DNA of 64,000 bases. Origin: Xenophilus aerolatus. GTDB lineage: Bacteria; Pseudomonadota; Gammaproteobacteria; Burkholderiales; Burkholderiaceae_C. The notes beneath the pieces are model-generated. The model had not been told where the DNA came from and ran no database searches. It was given only the letters and a program-made list of their open reading frames with translations. The stretch is taken from assembly GCA_029968055.1 (NCBI GenBank), contig JASCNX010000005.1, positions 124,001 to 188,000 on the forward strand, given 5' to 3'. This document shows positions 35,132 through 42,163 of this stretch, in pieces. Numbering within the stretch: position 1 is the stretch's first letter; every line of letters starts with the position of its first letter. A program made the translations under genes and the position numbers.

Positions 35132-36217
35132 ATGACTGATTCCGTTCCTCCGTTCTGGAGCCCGCGCATCGCCGCCCTGGAGCCGTACGTGCCCGGTGAG
35201 CAGCCGCGCATTCCGGGCCTCGTCAAGCTCAATACCAACGAGAACCCGTATCCGCCCTCGCCGCGCGCGTTGCAGGCCATCGCACGCGCTGCGCAGGAGG
35301 GGCTGGAGCGCTATCCCGACCCGGCGTCTGCCGCGCTTCGCGAGGCCGTGTGCCGCCGCCATGCGCTGCGGCCCGGCGAGGTCTTCGTCGGCAACGGCTC
35401 CGACGAGGTGCTGGCCCACGCCTTCTTCGCCTTCTTCCAGCAGCCGGGGCAGGCCCTGCTGTTCCCCGATGTGACCTACAGCTTCTACAAGGTCTACGCG
35501 CAGCTCTACGGCATCGAGCCTGCGCTGATGCCGGTGGATGCGGGGCTGGGCATCGACGTCGACGCGCTGGCGGCACGTGCCGCCCAGGGCTGTGCGGGCA
35601 TCGTCGTGGCCAATCCGAATGCGCCCACTGGCATCGGCTTGCCGCTTGCCGCCATCGAGCGGCTGCTGGCCGCGGCGCCGCAGCGCGTGGTGCTGGTCGA
35701 CGAGGCGTATGTCGATTTCGGCGGCGAGAGCGCCGTGCCGCTGATCGCGCGCCACCCCAACCTGCTGGTGGTGCACACGCTGTCCAAGTCACGCTCGCTG
35801 GCCGGCTTGCGCGTGGGCTACGCGATGGGACAGGCGCCGCTGGTCGAGGCGCTCGACCGGGTAAAGAACAGCTTCAACTCCTATCCGCTGGACCGCCTGG
35901 CCGAGGCCGGCGCCATCGGCGCCTTGGACGACGAAGCGTATTTCGAGCACACCCGCCGCGAGGTGATGGACACGCGCGAGGGCCTGGTGCTGCAGCTGGA
36001 AGACCTGGGCTTCGACGTGCTGCCCTCGCAGGCCAACTTCTTGTTTGCGCGCCACCCGCAGCACGATGCCGGCGAACTCGCGGCCGGCCTTCGCGCGCGG
36101 GCCGTGCTGGTGCGCCACTTTCGCCAGCCGCGCATTGACGCATGGCTGCGCATCAGCATCGGCACGCGGGACCAGTGCGGGTTGCTGGTGCAGCGGCTGC
36201 AGGAGATCCTGGCGTAG
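35132..36217 (+). CDS. hisC: Histidinol-phosphate aminotransferase
   Basis: A 361-residue class I/II PLP aminotransferase. KLNTNENPYPPSPRALQAI near residue 30 is the HisC substrate loop; FVGNGSDEVLAHAF, ANPNAPTG, VDEAYVDF and the PLP lysine in HTLSKSRSLAGLRVGYAM follow in order. It transaminates histidinol phosphate, and close relatives act on aromatic amino acids or threonine phosphate. The neighbour is CobD/CbiB-like, so a CobC-type role cannot be excluded, but the motifs fit HisC better. No other his gene is near. The gene ends in a tandem-repeat/palindrome array. Confidence 0.85.
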   Translation: MTDSVPPFWSPRIAALEPYVPGEQPRIPGLVKLNTNENPYPPSPRALQAIARAAQEGLERYPDPASAALREAVCRRHALRPGEVFVGNGSDEVLAHAFFAFFQQPGQALLFPDVTYSFYKVYAQLYGIEPALMPVDAGLGIDVDALAARAAQGCAGIVVANPNAPTGIGLPLAAIERLLAAAPQRVVLVDEAYVDFGGESAVPLIARHPNLLVVHTLSKSRSLAGLRVGYAMGQAPLVEALDRVKNSFNSYPLDRLAEAGAIGALDDEAYFEHTRREVMDTREGLVLQLEDLGFDVLPSQANFLFARHPQHDAGELAAGLRARAVLVRHFRQPRIDAWLRISIGTRDQCGLLVQRLQEILA

Positions 36218-36222
36218 GCGCC

Positions 36223-36262
36223 GGACAGCCGGACAGCCGGACAGCCGGACAGCCGGACAGCC
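36223..36262. repeat. Five tandem copies of GGACAGCC
   Basis: An 8-bp unit repeated five times without change, starting 5 bases after the hisC stop. The last copy runs into the left arm of palindrome copy C (GGACAGCCGAACGCAG), so the array looks like an expansion of that element's tip, where copy A has a single GGGCAGCC. Confidence 0.95.
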
Positions 36263-36383
36263 GAACGCAGAGGGCGCGGAGATTGCGCAGAGGGCGCAGA
36301 AAAGAACAACCAAGAAGAGTTCTCATGGGTCTTTTCTGCGCCCTCTGCGGGCCCTCTGCGCCCTCTGCGTTCAGCTGCCCGCC
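36247..36383. repeat. Long palindromic repeat, copy C (hisC-rsgA gap)
   Basis: Left arm CAGCCGAACGCAGAGGGCGC plus a second CGCAGAGGGCGCAGAAAAGA unit pair with TCTTTTCTGCGCCCTCTGCG and the end CTGCGTTCAGCTGCCCG. The right arm carries an extra GGGCCCTCTGCG unit compared with copy A. The element separates the convergent hisC and rsgA genes and abuts the rsgA stop, so it could terminate both. Confidence 0.85.
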
Positions 36384-37343
36384 TCAGTATTTCGGCGCGC
36401 TCAACTCGGCGAACAAGTCGCTATAGATTTTATAGCGCGTGGCGCTGATCGGGCCTGCGTTGGCGGCCGATTCGACGTGTGAAATCACGCCGCAGCCCGG
36501 CTCGTGAAGGTGGGTGCAGTTGTAGAACCTGCACTCGCCGGCATGGGCGGCGATGTCGGGCATCAGGTTGGCGAGCTGCATCGGTTCAATGTGGTGCAGG
36601 CCGAATTCCTGGAAGCCCGGCGAGTCGATCAGCGCGGTCTGGCGATCGGCATCGACCCAGTACCAGGTGGTGGTCGTCGTCGTGTGCTTGCCCGAATTCA
36701 GCGCCTGCGAGATTTCGCCCGTCTGCGCGGTGGCACCCGGGACCAGCAGGTTGATCAGCGTGCTCTTGCCGGCGCCCGAAGGGCCGAGCACCAGCGTGGT
36801 CTTGCCGCCGAGTTGCTTCATCAGCGCCTCGCGGTCGACCTCGCCCGAAGCGGTCAACGCCAGCGGCAGCACGCCGTAATGCATGTGCCGGTAGGGCGCC
36901 AGCCGCGCCCATGCGCGCGCGAAGGGCTCGACCAAGTCGCTCTTGTTGAGCGCGATGACCGGGCGGATGCGTTCGGCCTCGGCGGCGATCAGCGCGCGCG
37001 CGAGCTGGTGTTCGGAAAACTCGGGCTCGGCCGCCACGAGGATCAGCACCTGGTCGAGGTTGGCCGCGAAGGACTTCGTGCGGATCTCGTCCTGCCGGTA
37101 GAAGAGGTTGCGCCGCTCGAGCACGCGCTCGATCGTGCCCTCGTCTTCGCTGGCTTGCCACTGCACGCGGTCGCCGACCACGGCCTGGCTCTTCTTGCCG
37201 CGCGGGTGGCAGATGCGGCGTTCGCCGTCGGGCGTCTCGACCACGCAGTGCCGGCCGTGGCTGCCGACGACGAGCCCGTCCTGCAGCGTGGCGTTGCCGG
37301 AGGTGGGGCCGGCGTTGCGCGCCCGCTGCCTGGACGAAGCCAT
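36384..37343 (-). CDS. rsgA: Ribosome small subunit-dependent GTPase RsgA
   Basis: A 319-residue circularly permuted GTPase that checks late 30S maturation. An N-terminal OB domain (GDRVQWQASEDEGTIERVLERRN in part) is followed by the G motifs in permuted order: G4 ALNKSDLV, then G1 GPSGAGKSTLINLL, then G3 DSPGFQEFG. The C-terminal zinc finger is CRFYNCTHLHEPGCGV. The ATG at 37343 lies 7 nt after the phhB stop. Order M48 protease-phhB-rsgA is standard in Burkholderiales. Confidence 0.96.
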   Translation of the reverse strand: MASSRQRARNAGPTSGNATLQDGLVVGSHGRHCVVETPDGERRICHPRGKKSQAVVGDRVQWQASEDEGTIERVLERRNLFYRQDEIRTKSFAANLDQVLILVAAEPEFSEHQLARALIAAEAERIRPVIALNKSDLVEPFARAWARLAPYRHMHYGVLPLALTASGEVDREALMKQLGGKTTLVLGPSGAGKSTLINLLVPGATAQTGEISQALNSGKHTTTTTTWYWVDADRQTALIDSPGFQEFGLHHIEPMQLANLMPDIAAHAGECRFYNCTHLHEPGCGVISHVESAANAGPISATRYKIYSDLFAELSAPKY

Positions 37344-37350
37344 GGAACGG

Positions 37351-37707
37351 TCAGCCGCTGCTGGGCTCGCCCAGCAGGGCGTCGGCCTGCCGCGCACAGT
37401 CGAGGTCGGTGGTCGAGATGCCGCCGACGTCGTGCGTGTTGAATCGCACCACGCAACGGTTGTAGTGCACCGACAGGTCGGGGTGGTGGTCCTGCCGGTG
37501 CGCGATGAGGGCCAGGGCGTTCACGAAGGCGATGGTCTCGAAGTAGTTCGCGAAGGTGTAGGTCTTCTCGATCGCGACATCGGCGCCGTCGCCCGTGAGC
37601 TTCCAGCCCGAAAGGCGCGCAAGGCCGCTCACGATGTCGCTCGGCCCCAGCGCCTTGCGCGTCGGGGCGGACTTCCAGTCGGCGATGGTCAGCATGCTGT
37701 GGCTCAT
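37351..37707 (-). CDS. phhB: Pterin-4a-carbinolamine dehydratase
   Basis: A 118-residue enzyme that dehydrates 4a-hydroxytetrahydropterin, recycling the cofactor of aromatic hydroxylases. The active-site signature EKTYTF...AHRQDHHPDLSVHYNRCVV and the following HDVGGISTTDLDCA are clear. No phenylalanine hydroxylase gene is nearby. The ATG at 37707 is used; a second one four codons later (37695) is possible. Lies between the M48 protease and rsgA with 15 and 7 nt gaps. Confidence 0.93.
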   Translation of the reverse strand: MSHSMLTIADWKSAPTRKALGPSDIVSGLARLSGWKLTGDGADVAIEKTYTFANYFETIAFVNALALIAHRQDHHPDLSVHYNRCVVRFNTHDVGGISTTDLDCARQADALLGEPSSG

Positions 37708-37722
37708 GGTGGTGCTCTCTGG

Positions 37723-38994
37723 TCAGGCGGCCGCGGGGCCGGTGCCCATGCGGGCCAGCCGCTCGGACGCGGGGGGGTGCGAGTAGTAGAACTTGACGAA
37801 CACCGGGTCGGGCGTGAGCGTCGACGCGTTGTCCTGGTACAGCTTGAGCAGGGCAGCCGACAGGTCCTGCCCGCTGGTCTGCGCCACGGCATAGGCATCG
37901 GCCTCGAACTCGTCGCGGCGCGACAACTGGGCCAGCAGCGGCGACACGAACACGGTGAACACCGGCACGGCCAGCACGAAGAGCAGCAGCGCCAATGAGT
38001 CGTTCGGCCCCGTCATGTTCGGCTCCACCCCCAGCCCGGTGTAGAACCAGGTGTGGCGCGAGACCCAGCCGAGCACGGCGAAGGCCGCAAGGCTCAGCGT
38101 GAACATCATCACCATGCGCTTGACGATGTGCCGGTGCTTGAAGTGGCCCAGCTCGTGCGCGAGCACGGCCTCCACCTCGCCGGCGCTGAGCTGCTTGAGC
38201 AGCGTGTCGAAGAACACCACGCGCTTGGACGCACCGAAGCCCGTGAAATACGCATTGGCGTGCGCGCTCCGGCGGCTGCCGTCCATCACGAACAGGCCCT
38301 TGGCCTTGAAGCCGCAGCGCGCCATGAGCGCATTGACGCGCTGCTTGAGCGTCAAATCGTCCAGCGGCTCGAACTTGTTGAACAGCGGCGCGATCCAGGT
38401 CGGCAGGATGAACTGCAGCAACAGCATCCAACCCGTGAGCGCGGCCCAGGCCCAGAGCCACCAGCTGTCGCCGGCCCGGCCCATCAGCCAAAGCACGAGC
38501 GCCGCCAGCGGCAGGCCGATGGCGGCGCCCAGCAGCGTGCCTTTCACGGCATCGGCCAACCAGAGCTTCCAGGTCATCTTGTTGAAGCCGAAGCGCTGTT
38601 CCAGGCGGAAGGTCTGCCACAGCGTGAAGGGCAGGTCGAGCAGGCCGCCGATGAGGCTGAAGGCGACCAGCAGGGCCAGCTGCTGCCCCATGCCGCTGCC
38701 CATCCAGGCCAGCAGGGCCTTGTTGAGCATGTCGAGGCCACCGAGCAAGGTCCAGCCGAGCAGCACCGCTGCGCCCCAAGCGAGCTCGAGCACGCCGAAG
38801 CGGGCCTTGGCGATGGTGTAGTCGGCCGCCTTCTGGTGCGCAGCCAGGCTGATGGTCTGCGCAAAGGCGGCCGGCACGCGGTCGCGGTGCCGCGCCACAT
38901 GGCGGACCTGGCGCGTGGCGAGCCAGAACTTCACGAGCAGGCCCAGCACGAGGGCGGCCGAGAAGGCGAGGGTGAGGGCGAGGGAGGCGGACAT
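37723..38994 (-). CDS. M48 family (Ste24-like) membrane metalloprotease
   Basis: A 423-residue membrane zinc protease. About seven hydrophobic helices surround the catalytic HELGH (in [17 protein letters not shown]), and the third zinc ligand Glu lies in [32 protein letters not shown] is the usual upstream block. Relatives are the CAAX protease Ste24 and HtpX; in bacteria a role in membrane protein quality control is likely. First gene of the M48-phhB-rsgA transcript, divergent from orn over 96 bp. Confidence 0.92.
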   Translation of the reverse strand: MSASLALTLAFSAALVLGLLVKFWLATRQVRHVARHRDRVPAAFAQTISLAAHQKAADYTIAKARFGVLELAWGAAVLLGWTLLGGLDMLNKALLAWMGSGMGQQLALLVAFSLIGGLLDLPFTLWQTFRLEQRFGFNKMTWKLWLADAVKGTLLGAAIGLPLAALVLWLMGRAGDSWWLWAWAALTGWMLLLQFILPTWIAPLFNKFEPLDDLTLKQRVNALMARCGFKAKGLFVMDGSRRSAHANAYFTGFGASKRVVFFDTLLKQLSAGEVEAVLAHELGHFKHRHIVKRMVMMFTLSLAAFAVLGWVSRHTWFYTGLGVEPNMTGPNDSLALLLFVLAVPVFTVFVSPLLAQLSRRDEFEADAYAVAQTSGQDLSAALLKLYQDNASTLTPDPVFVKFYYSHPPASERLARMGTGPAAA

Positions 38995-39090
38995 CGTGGC
39001 GTGGCGGGGGAGGGCGGAAGTGTAGTTCCGGCCCTGGGGCGCGGCGTCGACCGGCCCCGCGCCCCGCAAGGCCTCGTGGACAATGGTCGA

Positions 39091-39693
39091 ATGTCCGAGT
39101 CCATCGCTTCCGAGCCGACCCCCGCCACCCCGATCCCCGAGCTGCGCAAGAGCGACCAGAACCTGGTCTGGCTCGACTGCGAGATGAGCGGGCTGGACCC
39201 GGAGAAGGAGCGGCTCCTCGAGATCGCCGTGGTCGTCACCGGTCCCGACCTCACGCCGCGCATCGACGGGCCGGTGCTGGTGATCCACCAGAGCGACGCG
39301 GTGCTCGACGCCATGGACGCCTGGAACAAGGGCACCCACGGGCGCAGCGGTCTGATCGACAAGGTCAAGGCCTCCACGCTCGACGAGGCAACGGCCGAAC
39401 AGCAGCTGATCGACTTCATCTCACGTTACGTGCCGAAGAACGGCTCGCCCATGTGCGGCAACACCATCGGCCAGGACCGGCGTTTCCTCGTCAAGTACAT
39501 GCCGAAGCTGGAAGCCTTCTTCCACTACCGCAACCTCGACGTCAGCACCCTCAAGGAGTTGGCGAAGCGCTGGAAGCCGGCGGCCTACAGCGCCTTCAAG
39601 AAGCAGCAGGCTCACACGGCGCTGGCCGACGTGCACGAGTCGATCGAGGAGCTGGCGCACTACCGCACGACCTTCTTGCGCTTGCAGGATTAG
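39091..39693 (+). CDS. orn: Oligoribonuclease
   Basis: A 200-residue DEDDh 3'-5' exonuclease that degrades 2-5 nt RNAs, including pGpG from cyclic di-GMP. The acidic residues are in [14 protein letters not shown] (D,E), [11 protein letters not shown] (D) and [14 protein letters not shown] (H and D). The first 20 residues, rich in Pro/Ser/Thr, precede the fold. The ATG at 39091 was chosen; it is in frame with all motifs and close to the expected length. Confidence 0.96.
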   Translation: MSESIASEPTPATPIPELRKSDQNLVWLDCEMSGLDPEKERLLEIAVVVTGPDLTPRIDGPVLVIHQSDAVLDAMDAWNKGTHGRSGLIDKVKASTLDEATAEQQLIDFISRYVPKNGSPMCGNTIGQDRRFLVKYMPKLEAFFHYRNLDVSTLKELAKRWKPAAYSAFKKQQAHTALADVHESIEELAHYRTTFLRLQD

Positions 39694-39709
39694 GTAAAAA
39701 CCCCGATTC

Positions 39710-39760
39710 GTGTCACAATCGTGGGCTTGCCTGAAGGCGCCAACTCGTTTGGCGGCGCAT
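39710..39760 (+). promoter_or_regulatory. Promoter and structured leader of the DEAD-box helicase gene
   Basis: CACAAT (39714-39719) followed by CGTGGGCTTGCC resembles the TATAATCGAGGGCTTTCC of rplS. A leader of about 230 bases follows, starting with a hairpin: CCTGAA pairs with TTCAGG and inside it CGCCAA pairs with TTGGCG. Long structured leaders are known for DEAD-box helicase genes that regulate themselves. Confidence 0.5.
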
Positions 39761-39956
39761 TTCAGGTCTGATCCTGCATCTCCCTTCTCGCACATTGGCT
39801 GGCCGTCGGGCACCCTTCACGGGTGTCGTCTGAGCGGCAGAGGAAAGCCAAGACAGCACTGCCGCTGTCTCATGTCGTTGGATGGTTGATGTTTTTTGAC
39901 CCTCCAACGCGCGCATCCGCCTCGGGTGCGTTGCGTGCGAAAAATTGAGTTTTTCC

Positions 39957-41765
39957 ATGACCGACTCCCTGCAAGACGTGCAGGGCGCTGCTGCGCCCGC
40001 GTCCCTTTCTACCGAAGCTCACGCCGAAGTTCACACCGAATCCACAGTTCCGGCCGTGGCCGCCACGCCCGACGTCGTCGCGGCCGAGGCCCCCGTCCAG
40101 GCCGACGCCCAGGCGTTTGCCGAACTGGGCCTGGCACCCGAGCTCGTCGCCGCCGTGCGCGATCTCGGCTACACCGAGCCCACCGCCGTGCAGCACAAGG
40201 CCATCCCGCTGGCCATGGGCGACGCCAACACCGCCATGGTCGACCTGATGGTCTCGAGCCAGACCGGCAGCGGCAAGACCGCGGCCTTCCTGCTGCCCGT
40301 GCTGCACACGCTGCTGGCCCAGCAGAACGCTGCGCACGCGCAGGCCGAGGCCGACTTCGCCCGCCAGTGCGCTGAAGCCGCCGAGCGCGGCGAGCCCGCG
40401 CCCAAGCGCCCGCGCCGCCAGAACCCGACCAACCCGCGCCAGTTCAAGCCCGCCACCCCTGGTGCGCTGGTGCTGTGCCCCACGCGCGAACTCGCGCAGC
40501 AGGTGGCGCACGACGCCATCGGCCTCGTGCAGCACTGCCGCGGCCTGCGCATCGCCAACGTGGTCGGCGGCATGCCCTACCAGTTGCAGATCGCGCGCCT
40601 GCAGAACGCCAACCTGGTCGTCGCAACGCCGGGCCGTCTGCTCGACCTGCAGCGCTCGATGCAGATCAAGCTCGACCAGGTGCAATTCCTGGTCGTGGAC
40701 GAGGCCGACCGCATGCTCGACCTCGGCTTTGCCGACGACCTGGCCGAGATCAACCAGCTGACGATCCAGCGCAAGCAGACCATGATGTTCAGCGCCACCT
40801 TCGCGCCGCGCATCCAGCAACTGGCCGCCCGCGTGATGCGCGAGCCGCGCAAGTTGCAGATCGATTCGCCGCAAGAGAAGCACGCCAACATCAAGCAGAT
40901 CCTGCATTGGGCCGACCACTTCGACCACAAGCGCGCGCTGCTCGACCACTGGCTTCGCGATTCGTCGATCCAGCAGGCCATCGTCTTTGCCAGCACGCAG
41001 ATCGAGTGCGACGGGCTGGCCAACGACCTGCAGCAAGCCGGCTTCTCGGCCGTGGCGCTGCATGGCGCGCTGAGCCAGGGTCTGCGCAACCGCCGCCTGA
41101 TGGCGCTGCGTAACGGCCAGGTGCAGATCCTCGTGGCCACCGATGTCGCCGCCCGCGGCATCGACGTGCCCAGCATTAGCCACGTCTTCAACTTCGGCCT
41201 GCCGATGAAGGCCGAGGACTACACCCACCGCATTGGCCGCACCGGCCGTGCGGGTCGCGACGGCATCGCCGTGACCTTTGCCGAGTTCCGCGACCAGCGT
41301 CGCGTGTTCGACATCGAGGCCTTCACCCGCCAGCAGTTCAATGCCGAGATGATCCCCGGCATGGAACCCACGCGCCGTGCCCCGACGGCCCAGCCGCCTC
41401 GCGGCTTCGGTGGCGGCAAGGGCCGTGGTCGCCCGAGCGAAGGCGCCGGCCCGCGTGGCCCGCGCCGTGACCACGGCTTCCACGGCAACCGTGCGCCGGG
41501 CTGGGGCGAAGGCGCCGCGCCGTCGCACCCGCGCAGCCATGCGCGCGACGGGTTCCAGGGCAAGTCGGCGCACGGCTCCGATGGAGCAGGCGCCAAGCGC
41601 TATCAGAAAGATGGCGCGGCCTTCGCCGGTCAGGGCAAGGCTGCCGGTGCCACGCGCACTTGGTCGCCCGAGCGCGACACGCGCGGCTTCGGCGGCAAGG
41701 GTGGTGGTGGCAAGCCGGCGGGGCGCCCTCAGGGTGGCCGCGTGTTCGTGCCGCGGGATCGCTGA
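39957..41765 (+). CDS. DEAD-box ATP-dependent RNA helicase (RhlE-like)
   Basis: A 602-residue RNA helicase. In order: Q motif GYTEPTAVQHKAIPLA, motif I SSQTGSGKTAAF, Ia PTRELAQQ, Ib TPGRLLDL, II VDEADRML, III SAT, V TDVAARGID and VI HRIGRTGRAGRDG. An unusual insert of about 50 charged residues (ARQCAEAAERGEPAPKRPRRQ) sits between motifs I and Ia. The C-terminal 170 residues are Gly/Arg/Lys-rich and disordered, probably for RNA binding. Such enzymes act in RNA decay and cold adaptation. A TTG at 39945 would add four codons. Confidence 0.93.
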   Translation: MTDSLQDVQGAAAPASLSTEAHAEVHTESTVPAVAATPDVVAAEAPVQADAQAFAELGLAPELVAAVRDLGYTEPTAVQHKAIPLAMGDANTAMVDLMVSSQTGSGKTAAFLLPVLHTLLAQQNAAHAQAEADFARQCAEAAERGEPAPKRPRRQNPTNPRQFKPATPGALVLCPTRELAQQVAHDAIGLVQHCRGLRIANVVGGMPYQLQIARLQNANLVVATPGRLLDLQRSMQIKLDQVQFLVVDEADRMLDLGFADDLAEINQLTIQRKQTMMFSATFAPRIQQLAARVMREPRKLQIDSPQEKHANIKQILHWADHFDHKRALLDHWLRDSSIQQAIVFASTQIECDGLANDLQQAGFSAVALHGALSQGLRNRRLMALRNGQVQILVATDVAARGIDVPSISHVFNFGLPMKAEDYTHRIGRTGRAGRDGIAVTFAEFRDQRRVFDIEAFTRQQFNAEMIPGMEPTRRAPTAQPPRGFGGGKGRGRPSEGAGPRGPRRDHGFHGNRAPGWGEGAAPSHPRSHARDGFQGKSAHGSDGAGAKRYQKDGAAFAGQGKAAGATRTWSPERDTRGFGGKGGGGKPAGRPQGGRVFVPRDR

Positions 41766-41794
41766 GACGCCCAGCCAGCAGACACTGCACAGAG

Positions 41795-41822
41795 AGCGGC
41801 CCTTCGGGGCCGCTTTTTTTTT
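41795..41822 (+). terminator. Rho-independent terminator after the DEAD-box helicase gene
   Basis: AGCGGCCC (41795-41802), TTCG tetraloop, GGGCCGCT (41807-41814) and nine Ts: a textbook terminator. Confidence 0.93.
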
Positions 41823-42163
41823 GGCACCACGGATGCGCGCCGGCTTGTCCGACGATTGTTCGCGGCCCAGGCATTTCGGCTCATGACGGTCCACGGGGGT
41901 GGAAAAAAGTCACGGCCTCATCTACTTTCGATTGGGGATGGGCAGTTTCCGATTAGCCAGCAAACTCCTTGACCTTCACCGCGAGGTGAAAATGGTCTGC
42001 AACAAGAATGGTCAGGGAGTTCCATATGTCATCTTTCGGTGACGCGATGTCTCGGCGCGAGTTCCGCCCGGCGACACGCGACAGCAGCGCGTCCATACGC
42101 ACCTGTACAGGTGCACTGAGCAACCGGTCGCGTTCGTGACCGGCCCCTGGGATCGCTGCGGGG
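41823..42163. other. Gene-poor border of the T6SS remnant
   Basis: Between the helicase terminator and the vgrG frame lies a stretch of visibly lower GC than its surroundings. No gene start or core T6SS gene is recognisable. A minus-strand frame of 72 codons (41953-42171) is open, whose C-terminal part would read WNSLTILVADHFHLAVKV; it matches no family I know. The border probably marks one end of a rearrangement. Confidence 0.5.

Noticed and set aside
36223-36262. CRISPR-like direct repeats
   Set aside because: The units are 8 bases long and directly adjacent without spacers, and no cas gene is present.
36247-36383. Insertion sequence or MITE with terminal inverted repeats
   Set aside because: The arms pair along their whole length, no target-site duplication is clear and no transposase is in the window. 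A REP-like palindrome describes it better.
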